From: Uliginosibacterium gangwonense DSM 18521
Lineage (GTDB): Bacteria; Pseudomonadota; Gammaproteobacteria; Burkholderiales; Rhodocyclaceae
DNA: 64,000 bases
Direction of reading: 5' to 3'
Assembly: GCF_000373965.1 (NCBI RefSeq)
Contig: NZ_KB892838.1
Location: 122,159-186,158 of the forward strand
Position 1 is the first letter of the stretch; the number at the start of each line of letters is the position of its first letter. Made by a program: the position numbers and the translations under genes. The notes under the pieces were generated by a model. It was given only the letters and a program-made list of their open reading frames with translations, had not been told where the DNA came from and ran no database searches. Below are positions 48,349-56,984 of the stretch, in pieces.

Positions 48349-49442
48349 ACAAGGCGGCAGCTTGAGTTTTTTTGCTCATAAAGGGTAGAGTTTCGCTCGC
48401 GCCACACGCAGTCCGGATCATTTCGGTTGATGAGTTTGGGATCAACCACGAACCAGTCGCCCCCCGATGTTCCGCCGTCCGTCACCTGCTGAGCCCACCC
48501 CCAGTCGCGAAAGTTTGGACCTTCGGCGAGCAGCATGCGCAGTTCTTTGATGTAGCGGATAGACAGTGCTGCCTTGACAGTTTCCGTCGGGGTGGCGAGG
48601 CCAGACGTGGACAGTCGAGCAATCGGGTTGTGCAGGTTGGGCAGAATAGCCCGGTGGCCGTACTCATCGTCGATGGAAAGTTTTTCGACGAGCACCCAGT
48701 CGAGGAAGTCGGCGGCATAGTTATTGTGTTTAATCTCCCCTGCAGCTAACTGGCCAACCGCACCATAGGTTTTCCGCTTGACAAGGACCTCACTAAAATT
48801 TGGCTTGGGCGTGCTGCGTTTGAGGAACTCGATGGGATGGTGCGGCAGCTCGCAGCCTACGAGGTAATCAATCAGGAAGCAGTCGAGGGCATTGCGGCGT
48901 AGATGAACGGCTGTTTTCTGGGCCCCCAGCCACTCGGCGGCCAGCGCCTGCCAGTGCCCCATGCGCGGATCTCGTTCGGTGACATACGTGAAGCTCAGAT
49001 CGGATATCTTGCCGACTTGTTTGAGTCGAATGCGGGGAAAGGGATGTTTCAAGTGCGTCGGCACCACCCGATAGCCTTCGGAATCGGGCTCAGCTAGCTC
49101 AGTACGCAGCACCCAATCGAGAAAATCGCTGATGGTGTCGTACTGAATTTTTTGGCTCGCTTCTTGGAGGGGCACTTGGTTCAGCGTTTTCCACAGGTCG
49201 GGCAGGCCGGAGCCTGCCTCGAACAAAGTGATGGGACGCGTGTCCAATTGCAGCGCGTGCAGGTAGCGAACGAAGAAGGTGACGACTGCAGTGGCCCTGT
49301 TGCGGGTTGCTTTCTGAGTTAGCCACCACTCGGCGGCGAGCGCCCTCCAGCCCTCAAGGGCCGGATCGAGCACCAGCAAGAAGCGAAACTCAGGATCGAA
49401 ATTTAGGTTGGTGCCGCGTATTGTTGATCTTGGGCTTGCCAA
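48345..49442 (-). CDS. gmtZ: GmtZ, N-terminal part (ends just after an A7 run)
   Basis: The 365-residue frame starts at TTG 49442 with AGGAGAAGG upstream, immediately after gmtY. It contains two repeats of a helical SAM-like segment (GWRALAAEWWLTQKATRNRATAV and HWQALAAEWLGAQKTAVHLRRNA), which look like DNA-binding domains of a recombinase. It ends shortly after CAA AAA AAC at 48374-48366. A -1 slip on A_AAA_AAC gives CTC AAG CTG and continues into the 620-residue part, so a full GmtZ of about 985 residues results. Without the slip only this N-terminal part is made. Confidence 0.75.
   Translation of the reverse strand: MASPRSTIRGTNLNFDPEFRFLLVLDPALEGWRALAAEWWLTQKATRNRATAVVTFFVRYLHALQLDTRPITLFEAGSGLPDLWKTLNQVPLQEASQKIQYDTISDFLDWVLRTELAEPDSEGYRVVPTHLKHPFPRIRLKQVGKISDLSFTYVTERDPRMGHWQALAAEWLGAQKTAVHLRRNALDCFLIDYLVGCELPHHPIEFLKRSTPKPNFSEVLVKRKTYGAVGQLAAGEIKHNNYAADFLDWVLVEKLSIDDEYGHRAILPNLHNPIARLSTSGLATPTETVKAALSIRYIKELRMLLAEGPNFRDWGWAQQVTDGGTSGGDWFVVDPKLINRNDPDCVWRERNSTLYEQKNSSCRLV
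48366..48372 (-). other. Slippery A_AAA_AAC site in gmtZ
   Basis: The zero-frame codons CAA AAA AAC contain the heptamer A_AAA_AAC, which matches the known -1 frameshift rule X_XXY_YYZ. The following frame -1 codons (CTC AAG CTG CCG) lead into the catalytic part of GmtZ. An extra A would also restore the frame. A stimulatory structure downstream was not identified. Confidence 0.55.
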
Positions 49443-49443
49443 C

Positions 49444-50916
49444 TCACCTTCTCCTCAATAATTTTGGATCCGTGCCACTAATCAGCCCCAGAGGATCAAT
49501 ATCCTTGAAACCGTAGGAGAGGAAGTCGGGGGGCGGCAGGACGCTGCCGGTTTTCTCACGTTCCGCAGCAGCGCCCAGCGCGCGTACGAGCTTGACACGG
49601 TCCGGTTCTGTGTAGACGACCTGTGATTCCAGTGATTTGTGATGCAACGCTTTCTTCCGGAAGATCGGATCGATCTCGGCATCAGCCAGCGCCTGACCGT
49701 AGGCGTGACGGTGGCCGTGCGGTGTGGTACCCAAGGCTTTGGCTGCCTGCAATCCAATGCGTTCCACGGCACGGCGATACTGGCGCTCGAAGGAGTCAAT
49801 GGCGTACGGGCTGCCTTTCAGAGTCACGAAGGCAAAGGGATGGTCGCAGTCCAGTTGCGCCCGCTGTGCCATGCACAGCACCCAGAGCTTCCAGAACAAT
49901 TCGCCAGCCCACTGCGGAAACCAGTTCACGTACATGAAATGTTCTTTGGAATCAAGCGCATTACCTTTCCAACCAGCAAAAAGCTGATCGCTCAGGGCGT
50001 ACTCATTTCGCGGACGCAGGGCGTACTTGCCGTTCAGGTAGGCCTGTCGGTTGCATTGAGTCGGCTTACCCTTGGCATCCAGCCAATCAGGTGGCGCGGT
50101 GCCCTGACTCGGGTGGAAGATGCGCACCAAGGCTCGATCTGCATGCACCGGGTCAGGCAACACGTCATGCACGTAGAGTTGAAACGGCTCTGACATACGC
50201 AAGCCACCGTAATGCATTAGCATCGTGATCAGAATGTCGCGCAGGTTAAGCCGTTCTTCAAGACGCGGACTTTTCTGCCTGCCAGGGACGATGAAGCCCT
50301 TGAATAGCAACTCGTGTATGCACTCGTCAGAAAAGCGTTTGACTGGCTCATGGTCAATCACCGGCGTACGTTTGAGTAGGGCATTGCGGGCACGGGTCAT
50401 GGTCAGCGAGGCGGTTTCCCTGTCCCACGTATGGGCCAGAAAGGCGCGGTCGCGCTTTTGGTACCAGGCTGCCCAGGCCAGCATTTCCTCGCTGTGCGTG
50501 GCGTCCCTCCATGGGTTGAGTGGCTTGGTGTTTAGTTCGCGCGCCATCCAGTCCGAGAAGCCCGAAACACTGTTCGCCAGCATCCGCACCACAGCGGGGT
50601 TGCGCCCCAGCCAGTACAGTCCACTGGGGTCGACGCCATCCGCCCCCACCGTTCCAGTAGTCAAACGCTGGGCAAAAGCTTCAAACAAATCCTTGGGGTC
50701 ATCGAAGCAATCGTGGTTCGCCGACATGTAGTCGAGAAGTAGGCCCACGGCTTGTGCGGTCTTGGTCATCCACGCACTGCTGCGCACCTGCGCGTGAGCG
50801 AGAAAGTAGTTGACCAAGGGTTTCAACGGGCCATGCTCAGTAAGGATGACGGGAATTTCCATTACCACGCCGGTGTTGTCTCGATGTACCTTGCCGCGAA
50901 TAGTGGTGTGTAGCAT
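49444..50916 (-). CDS. gmtY: GmtY, Gamma-Mobile-Trio tyrosine recombinase
   Basis: A 490-residue tyrosine recombinase. The catalytic residues are visible: Arg in GGLRMSEPF, then TPHGHRHAYGQAL (H-x-x-R) and HHKSLESQVVYTEP (His and nucleophile Tyr). The N-terminal half is an alpha-helical core-binding domain. The start ATG at 50916 has AAAGGATGA upstream. It is the first gene of a minus-strand run, gmtY-gmtZ-gmtX, with overlaps or short gaps, matching the order of the known Gamma-Mobile-Trio set. The name is from remembered family descriptions and needs a database check. It is not a RIT element, since the third gene is not a recombinase. Confidence 0.8.
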   Translation of the reverse strand: MLHTTIRGKVHRDNTGVVMEIPVILTEHGPLKPLVNYFLAHAQVRSSAWMTKTAQAVGLLLDYMSANHDCFDDPKDLFEAFAQRLTTGTVGADGVDPSGLYWLGRNPAVVRMLANSVSGFSDWMARELNTKPLNPWRDATHSEEMLAWAAWYQKRDRAFLAHTWDRETASLTMTRARNALLKRTPVIDHEPVKRFSDECIHELLFKGFIVPGRQKSPRLEERLNLRDILITMLMHYGGLRMSEPFQLYVHDVLPDPVHADRALVRIFHPSQGTAPPDWLDAKGKPTQCNRQAYLNGKYALRPRNEYALSDQLFAGWKGNALDSKEHFMYVNWFPQWAGELFWKLWVLCMAQRAQLDCDHPFAFVTLKGSPYAIDSFERQYRRAVERIGLQAAKALGTTPHGHRHAYGQALADAEIDPIFRKKALHHKSLESQVVYTEPDRVKLVRALGAAAEREKTGSVLPPPDFLSYGFKDIDPLGLISGTDPKLLRRR

Positions 50917-51071
50917 CAATTCATCCTTTCAAACTGCTCACGCAGCAATGCACACACAACAATTCAACCTAATAGCGTTCTTCATACCTTTTCGAACCTC
51001 GTATCTATGTGCTACAGCTCCAGAGTTATGCCATCTTTAGCGTCCTCTGTTGTCTGCTGCTTGGCCCTCTT

Positions 51072-51094
51072 GGTACGAGGTTTGAACTCGTACC
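51072..51094. repeat. T-arm-like inverted repeat upstream of gmtY
   Basis: An 8-bp perfect stem (GGTACGAG 51072-51079, CTCGTACC 51087-51094) around a 7-base loop. On the minus strand the loop reads TTCAAAC as in a tRNA T-arm, but no tRNA surrounds it. A similar motif (ATACGAGGTTCGAAAAGGTAT) occurs near 50985-51006. It could be a binding or attachment site of the recombinase. The surrounding 50917-51223 holds no start-bearing gene; a 42-codon start-less frame covers the repeat on the minus strand. Confidence 0.35.
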
Positions 51095-51223
51095 TACCTT
51101 GCCACAGTTTCTGAATGTCATTTCCAATGAAGCTCGGCTATGGACGTAATGTCTTGGGCTGACGTCCAACGACGCGCACGGGGCAGATTGGTTCTCATTC
51201 GAGATGAAATCATATAGTCAATT

Positions 51224-51439
51224 ATGCAATCTTTCTCGAGCCAGAAACGTCTCAAGTCGGCTGTAGATAAATCTCAGCGCGCATTGACAGTTCATGGTGC
51301 TAAGAATTGGGAATTCGGCCAAGTAACTGTGTTGTGGCCTGCAGGTCAGTTGCTATACAACGCAGTCACACGGGCTCGCGAACGATGCTTGGTTCTTGTT
51401 AAGGCGAGCAAAGCGCTGCAGCTGCTACCCTTTTTGTAA
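51224..51439 (+). pseudogene. C-terminal relic of a UvrD-type helicase
   Basis: The 71 residues contain TVHGAKNWEFGQVTVLWP and LLYNAVTRARERCLVLV, the last two motifs of superfamily 1 helicases (UvrD/Rep C-terminal domain). The part between them is shortened, and all upstream motifs are absent. It probably remains from a helicase gene, of the sort often carried by defence modules. Confidence 0.6.
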
Positions 51440-51509
51440 AGTCTTTTGATTGAGTCGCCTAGATTTTCTAAAATATTTTGGAGAAATCTCAAGAGAGCTG
51501 TTGGCCGCG

Positions 51510-52673
51510 CTAGCAAGCGGAGTTCGCTATCGGAGATGTATAAAAACCAATTTCTCCATGCCGTAGAAAAACTTCGTGAAGTACATGGCTCACCTGCGAC
51601 CGGCCATGCTGAAAATTTCGATGAAAGCCTTTGATCAGCCAATGCTCGGTCCGCGAACGATCAGCACGACGTTGGCATGCTCCTATCAGGAAGTTTGCCG
51701 CGTGATGAACTGAGATTCGTTTGCGGGCGCGATAGTCCGTTGCATCTGCTGCGCTGGCCCAGATGAGTTGATAGCACTGAGATACCGAGAAGTCCCGCAG
51801 CAGGTTTTCAATCAAAGCGTAAAGCGCAATAGCGCCGGGCATCGGCAGATCTCTTTTCTGGACGCTATATTTGCAGAACTCCCAACATTCCGCTGCGGCT
51901 AGCCTTTTCCAGACAAGATGGCAGTCAGCAAGCCAGGCTTCCGGCCAGGAAGACGAAGCGACTAAACATTCAAGCTGCCGGATGAAACCTGGCGGGTCAG
52001 GAAAAAGCATCGCCCAGTGTGCAGACTCCATCTGCCAGCCTTGATCGTCCCCCGTCGTTACAAAAGTCCCTGCAGGTGAGTTCGGTAGCGGCGCGACCAA
52101 GCAGTACTCCAGCAATACGTCGAGAAGCTGTCTTTGAATCTCGGCATCCTGGGGCGCAAATGAAATGACTGAATTACGGATGGCGCCAACAGAACTGTCA
52201 TCCAACCAACCGCCGCAGCGAACCAGACTGAGAAGAGCAATCGCAGCTTCAGCACTGAGCTGATCTGGCGTGATTTTCAGCGGAGCATATGACCAACGGC
52301 ATGTACAGAAATTGGCAATAGCCTCTCGGTCTTGGCGTTCTTTCTCCTGAACGGCCAAGCGACGCGCCGCACTGCAAGTGGCGCAGGTGCAACGAGGCGT
52401 TTCAACATGAAGGCATGCACTACACCGAGCAGGCGAAGTCATTTTCCCGCGCATCCCGGTGCGTGAGAGACGCGGTACAATAAGCGGCTCACTACACATA
52501 GGGCAATCACGGCCAGCTTCGTCAGGCGGGAAGTGACGCCACAAGTCCCCCGGGCGACAAGTGACATCGAATTCTTTGAGCAACGCCACCACGTTTTCGC
52601 CTGCGTAGTAGCGGTCGATCAGACCTTGCAAAACCTTGGCGTCCAGATGTTCAAGCAGCTGTTGATTAGGCAT
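51510..52673 (-). CDS. Unknown cysteine-rich protein, 387 aa
   Basis: I recognise no family. Residues 1-50 look like an HTH-type helix pair (LQGLIDRYYAGENVVALLKEF). Residues 55-95 carry a zinc ribbon pattern (CPMC at about 57, CSAC at about 84). Then CTCATCSAARRLAV and CTCRW form a second cysteine cluster. The rest (150-387) is mixed alpha/beta without clear motifs or membrane segments. The start ATG has only a weak ribosome binding site. It is divergent from the XRE regulator (103 bases apart) and convergent with the helicase remnant, so it may be cargo of the mobile element. Confidence 0.6.
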   Translation of the reverse strand: MPNQQLLEHLDAKVLQGLIDRYYAGENVVALLKEFDVTCRPGDLWRHFPPDEAGRDCPMCSEPLIVPRLSRTGMRGKMTSPARCSACLHVETPRCTCATCSAARRLAVQEKERQDREAIANFCTCRWSYAPLKITPDQLSAEAAIALLSLVRCGGWLDDSSVGAIRNSVISFAPQDAEIQRQLLDVLLEYCLVAPLPNSPAGTFVTTGDDQGWQMESAHWAMLFPDPPGFIRQLECLVASSSWPEAWLADCHLVWKRLAAAECWEFCKYSVQKRDLPMPGAIALYALIENLLRDFSVSQCYQLIWASAADATDYRARKRISVHHAANFLIGACQRRADRSRTEHWLIKGFHRNFQHGRSQVSHVLHEVFLRHGEIGFYTSPIANSAC

Positions 52674-52776
52674 GCAGGATGTCTCGCGCTGGAAAACGAC
52701 GAAATATAGACAATACGCCTTGATTTGTCACTCATAGAGCGTCGCCTCAAAGAGGACGAATTCCTAGCATCGCGCT

Positions 52777-53010
52777 ATGGAAACCTCGCTCACTCCGGAA
52801 CAGCAAGCCGATCTGCAAACCTTTGGCCGACGCTTGGCTGAAATCCGCAAGGCGCGCGGTTGGTCTCAGGAGAGGCTGGCGCTGGAGAGCGGCTTGGCAC
52901 GCAGCTATCTGGGCGGAATCGAGCGCGGTCAACGAAACGTCGCCCTCCTGAATATTCTAAAGCTGGCCCGCACCCTTGAATGCGATCCCGGTGAGCTGTT
53001 CCGCACCTGA
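52777..53010 (+). CDS. XRE-family HTH regulator (restriction-controller-like)
   Basis: A 77-residue single-domain DNA-binding protein. It has the XRE helix-turn-helix with RRLAEIRKARGWSQERLALE and LARSYLGGIERGQRN. Small proteins like this act as controllers of restriction-modification systems and other toxic genes, and bind the promoter next to themselves. No restriction gene is present. The neighbour on the other strand (51510-52673) shares its promoter region and is the likely target. No strong ribosome binding site precedes the ATG. Confidence 0.85.
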   Translation: METSLTPEQQADLQTFGRRLAEIRKARGWSQERLALESGLARSYLGGIERGQRNVALLNILKLARTLECDPGELFRT

Positions 53011-53229
53011 AGCCCAAACCTGCCGCGCTGCGCTTGCCTTCTGACCCTCGCCGCTACGCGGCGCGCGTCCAGACTCTGTTCGGGTTTAACCCCGATTGTA
53101 AAAGCTGAGATCAAACCCAACATCAAACCCGGACCAGCACCGCTGACCAGAGTTTTAATGCGCGCCGGATGAATAGTAAGTCTGTTACTAATGGTTGCTG
53201 AAATACACCATAGCTAACTGTTGCTCAGA

Positions 53230-53270
53230 TAAAAAACGCCACTTCTGCAATCCAGAAGTGGCGTTTTCAG
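53230..53270 (-). terminator. Rho-independent terminator of adhE
   Basis: A perfect 15-bp stem (53233-53247 with 53253-53267) with a 5-base loop. On the minus strand it is followed by six T. It lies about 110 bases beyond the adhE stop. The remaining 53011-53378 shows no gene. Confidence 0.9.
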
Positions 53271-53378
53271 TACCTAATAGTAACGACTACCTACACCATA
53301 TAACCGAAAGAATCGTCCCCTTTTTAATTCTCTGGCGACAGCCCCGCACAGGCAGGGCCGAGCCTCTGATCAGAAAGA

Positions 53379-56051
53379 TCAGGCCTTGCTCTTCTCGGCC
53401 TTTTCAACCTTCTCAGCCTTTGCTACCTTGGTTTCCTTTTCGCTGCGAACATACTCTTCAACGTAAGGACGCCCGTAGTAGCTATCCAGCAGCAGTTGCT
53501 TGAGTTCGCTGATCAGCGGGAAGCGCGGGTTGGCACCGGTACATTGGTCATCGAACGCATCTTCGGCCAGCTTGTCGACCTTGGCCAGGAAGTCGGCTTC
53601 TGACACACCGGCAGCCTGAATCGACAGCGGAATGTTCAGTGTCTTCTTCATGTCTTCGATCCACTCGATCAGCTTCTCGACACGTTCGTGGTCACGGTTG
53701 GCTTCCAGGCCCAGATGCTTGGCGATCTGAGCGTAACGGGCCACGCCCTTCGGACGGTCGTATTGGCTGAATGCGGTTTGCTTGGTCGGGATATCGGCAG
53801 CGTTGTAGCGCACGACATTCGAGATCAGCAGTGCGTTGGCCAAACCATGGGCGAGGTGGAACTCGGAACCCAGCTTGTGAGCCATCGAGTGGCAAACCCC
53901 CAGGAAGGCATTGGCAAACGCGATACCAGCGATACATGCGGCATTGTGCACTTGCTCGCGGGCCTTCGGATCCTTGGCACCATTAAGGTAGGAAGACGGC
54001 AGGAACTCTTGCAGCAGCTTGAGCGCTTGCAGTGCCTGGGCATCCGAGTACTCGTTGGCCAGCACGGAAACGTAGGCTTCCAAAGCGTGGGTCACGGCAT
54101 CGATACCACCAAAAGCGGTCAGCACCTTCGGCATGTTCATCACCAGATTGGCGTCTACGATGGCCATGTTCGGGGTCAGTTCGTAGTCGGCAATCGGGTA
54201 CTTGGCGCCGGTCTTCTCGTCGGTCACCACGGCGAACGGGGTAACTTCGGAACCCGTACCGGAAGTCGTCGGCACCGCCACCAACATAGCCTTGGTCCCC
54301 ATCTTCGGGAACTTGTAGATACGCTTGCGGATGTCCATGAAGCGCAAAGCCAAATCTTCGAAGTGGACTTCAGGGTGCTCATACATCACCCACATGATCT
54401 TGGCCGCATCCATGGGCGAACCACCACCCAGGGCCAGGATCACATCCGGCTGGAAGGCGTTGGCCAGACTCAATGCCTTGCGCACAACAGCCAGGGTCGG
54501 GTCAGCGGCGACTTCGAAGAACACTTCGACTTCCATGCCTTGCTTCTTGAGCAGGCGCACGGTGTCGTCCACATAACCGTTTTCAAACAGGAAACGGTCG
54601 GTCACGATCATGCAGCGCTTCTTGCCTGCGAGGTCTTCCAGTGCAACAGGCAAGCAACCACGACGGAAATAGATGGACTTCGGAAGTTTATGCCACAGCA
54701 TGTTTTCTGCTCGCTTCGCAACGGTTTTCTTGTTGATGAGGTGCTTCGGTCCGACGTTTTCGGAAATCGAGTTCCCACCCCAAGAACCGCAGCCCAGCGT
54801 CAGCGACGGCGCAAGGTTGAAGTTATACAAGTCACCAATACCACCGTGCGAAGAAGGCGTATTGATCAGGATACGGGCCGTCTTCATGCGTTCGCCAAAC
54901 TTCTGCACGCGTGCCGGTTGCAAATCCTGGTCGGTGTAGAGTACCGAGGTATGGCCGATACCGCCCAATGCAACCAGGGCTTCAGCCTTGGAGACAGCAT
55001 CTTCAAAGTCAGTTGCGCGATACATTGCCAACGTGGGCGAAAGCTTTTCGTGGGCAAAGACTTCGTCATGCCCCACGGAGATGACTTCACCAATCAAAAC
55101 CTTGGTGTAGGCCGGCACGGTGATGCCAGCCAGTTCAGCAATGCGCAGGGCGGATTGGCCCACGATGTTGGCGTTCAGTGCGCCATTGACATGGATCACC
55201 TTGCGGACAGCTTCGGTTTCCTTCTTGTTCAGGATGTAGCCACCGTGCTTGATGAAGCGGTCATGCACTGCATCATAGACGGAATCAACCACGATCACGG
55301 CTTGCTCAGAAGCACAAATCACGCCGTTGTCGAAGGTCTTGGACATCAGGATCGAAGCCACAGCACGCTTGATGTCAGCCGTTTCGTCGATCACCACCGG
55401 GGTGTTACCTGCACCCACGCCGATCGCGGGCTTGCCGGACGAGTAGGCAGCGCGAACCATGCCTGGGCCGCCAGTGGCCAGAATCAGGTTGATGTCGGGG
55501 TGATGCATCAGGTTGTTGGACAGTTCCACCGTTGGCTCATCGATCCAGCCAATGATGTCTGCCGGGGCGCCAGCGGCTACGGCAGCATCCAGCACAATAC
55601 GGGCGGCTTCGCAGGTGGAGCGCTTGGCACGGGGGTGCGGGCTGAACACGATGCCGTTACGGGTCTTCAACGCCAGTAGTGACTTGAAGATGGCAGTAGA
55701 CGTCGGGTTGGTCGTCGGGATGATCCCGCAGAGGATGCCGATGGGTTCGGCAATGGTCACGGTGCCGAAGCTGTCGTCTTCAGACAGGATGCCACAGGTC
55801 TTGTCATCCTTATACTTGTTGTAGATGTACTCGGAAGCGAAGTGGTTCTTGATCACCTTGTCTTCAAGCACACCCATACCGGTTTCTTCAACTGCACGGC
55901 GCGCCAGAGGGATACGGGCATCTGCGGCAGCCAGAGCGGCAGCACGAAAGATCGCATCAACCTTTTCCTGCGTGAACGAGGCATATGCCTGCTGAGCTTT
56001 TTTGACTCGCGCAACGAGTGCGTCGAGCTGCTCCTTGTTGGTTACGGCCAT
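53379..56051 (-). CDS. adhE: Bifunctional acetaldehyde-CoA/alcohol dehydrogenase
   Basis: AdhE reduces acetyl-CoA to acetaldehyde and ethanol during fermentation. The 890 residues match E. coli AdhE (891). The N-terminal aldehyde dehydrogenase has the catalytic Cys in DNGVICASEQ. The C-terminal iron-dependent dehydrogenase has the metal ligands in GGIDAVTHALEAY and VCHSMAHKLGSEFHLAHG. The C-terminus is a Lys/Glu-rich tail. The start ATG has AGGAGAAG upstream. It may be controlled by FNR. With phosphoketolase and gnd in the same window it points to fermentative metabolism, although AdhE is uncommon in betaproteobacteria. Confidence 0.97.
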   Translation of the reverse strand: MAVTNKEQLDALVARVKKAQQAYASFTQEKVDAIFRAAALAAADARIPLARRAVEETGMGVLEDKVIKNHFASEYIYNKYKDDKTCGILSEDDSFGTVTIAEPIGILCGIIPTTNPTSTAIFKSLLALKTRNGIVFSPHPRAKRSTCEAARIVLDAAVAAGAPADIIGWIDEPTVELSNNLMHHPDINLILATGGPGMVRAAYSSGKPAIGVGAGNTPVVIDETADIKRAVASILMSKTFDNGVICASEQAVIVVDSVYDAVHDRFIKHGGYILNKKETEAVRKVIHVNGALNANIVGQSALRIAELAGITVPAYTKVLIGEVISVGHDEVFAHEKLSPTLAMYRATDFEDAVSKAEALVALGGIGHTSVLYTDQDLQPARVQKFGERMKTARILINTPSSHGGIGDLYNFNLAPSLTLGCGSWGGNSISENVGPKHLINKKTVAKRAENMLWHKLPKSIYFRRGCLPVALEDLAGKKRCMIVTDRFLFENGYVDDTVRLLKKQGMEVEVFFEVAADPTLAVVRKALSLANAFQPDVILALGGGSPMDAAKIMWVMYEHPEVHFEDLALRFMDIRKRIYKFPKMGTKAMLVAVPTTSGTGSEVTPFAVVTDEKTGAKYPIADYELTPNMAIVDANLVMNMPKVLTAFGGIDAVTHALEAYVSVLANEYSDAQALQALKLLQEFLPSSYLNGAKDPKAREQVHNAACIAGIAFANAFLGVCHSMAHKLGSEFHLAHGLANALLISNVVRYNAADIPTKQTAFSQYDRPKGVARYAQIAKHLGLEANRDHERVEKLIEWIEDMKKTLNIPLSIQAAGVSEADFLAKVDKLAEDAFDDQCTGANPRFPLISELKQLLLDSYYGRPYVEEYVRSEKETKVAKAEKVEKAEKSKA

Positions 56052-56244
56052 GATGACTTCTCCTAAATGGAAATGAAAAAAATCTTTAGTCTGGAAGCGC
56101 TTCCTGGAATGTCACATCAGGAATGCATCTGCAAAACCGCAGGGGCCTGGGCCTCACCTGTAACGATTCTGTTTCAGACGCTTCGCTTCTCCTGCAAATC
56201 CTTGTCCGGCTTGTTTCTTCAATGTCTGCCGTGCGTTGTTTATG

Positions 56245-56287
56245 ACTATAGCACCCTTAGTTTTAAATTCGAACCAACTTAAATCAA
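56245..56287 (-). promoter_or_regulatory. Possible adhE promoter with an FNR half-site
   Basis: On the minus strand TATAGT (56250-56245) can serve as a -10. A TTGAT (56287-56283) lies about 33 bases upstream, so the 14-base site it would begin is centred near -42, the class II FNR position. The second half (GTTGG) does not match ATCAA, so only half of the FNR site is present. The rest of the 356-base divergent region shows no gene. Confidence 0.3.
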
Positions 56288-56408
56288 AAACCCCCGTCCA
56301 TACGTCCTAGGGCTTTCCCTTATATATAGATAAATCCTGTGATGAAAACAGCTGAAATCAAACCAGGAAGAACGTAAACTGTGCAATCACTCAAGTTAGT
56401 CGATCACG

Positions 56409-56984
56409 ATGTCCAACGCCAATCCAGATTCACCCTCATATCAAGCAGATGTTTTGCTTAAACGCAAAGCTGGACGTTGGGCCTTGGGCGTCATTGCTGC
56501 CTTACTGCCCACCATTCCGTGCTTTGTTTACTTTCTGCCGCTGTGGAACAAGTTGATCGCCTTAGGCACTCTGCCCTTCATGTTTGCGGCCTTGGGTCTG
56601 GGGCTGGTCTTGTCGGTAGGGCCTGTTGCAGTGGTAGTCTGCAGTTTGGTCGCACTCTTTTTACGCATAGAGGCCTGCTACGTGGAAGGCGCCTTGCCTA
56701 AACGTACTGTGTTGGATTGTGTCGCGATTGCCACCGGCATGCTGGTCACTTTCGCCCCCGCCCTGGCAGCCCTGTATGTGCCGGTCAAGGCCATATTGAC
56801 TGGCTACATCGCTTTCCGTGGCCCCGGCCAGCAGTACCCCATGCAGGCAGACCCATATGGATTCTGGCAAGCGGTGGGGTTCTGGCTGATGGGCGTCGCC
56901 ACCTTGGCCTTTTTGGCTGGCGTCTATTGGCGTTCCCGCTGGCTGCGCAGAAAACAGCAACTGGCCCCACAGCAAGCAGCATGA
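56409..56984 (+). CDS. Membrane protein of unknown function, 191 aa
   Basis: A 191-residue inner membrane protein with a Lys/Arg-rich N-terminus and four hydrophobic segments (about 27-47, 52-85, 105-130, 150-172). I recognise no family. The last base of its stop overlaps the start of the MATE gene (ATGA), so the two are translated together. Its partner may be the MATE transporter. Confidence 0.75.
   Translation: MSNANPDSPSYQADVLLKRKAGRWALGVIAALLPTIPCFVYFLPLWNKLIALGTLPFMFAALGLGLVLSVGPVAVVVCSLVALFLRIEACYVEGALPKRTVLDCVAIATGMLVTFAPALAALYVPVKAILTGYIAFRGPGQQYPMQADPYGFWQAVGFWLMGVATLAFLAGVYWRSRWLRRKQQLAPQQAA

Noticed and set aside
45865..50919. RIT element (three tyrosine recombinases in a row)
   Set aside because: Only two of the genes have recombinase motifs, the second is much longer than RIT proteins, and the third is a helical non-recombinase protein as in Gamma-Mobile-Trio sets.
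51060..51100. Possible tRNA because of a T-arm-like hairpin
   Set aside because: No acceptor stem, D-arm or anticodon arm can be built around it.
53688..55679. 663-codon open frame on the plus strand opposite adhE
   Set aside because: adhE is unmistakable on the other strand. The plus-strand frame is a codon-bias shadow.
56717..56980. Extended N-terminus of the MATE gene
   Set aside because: These codons overlap the preceding membrane protein gene in another frame. The ATG at 56981 overlaps its stop.
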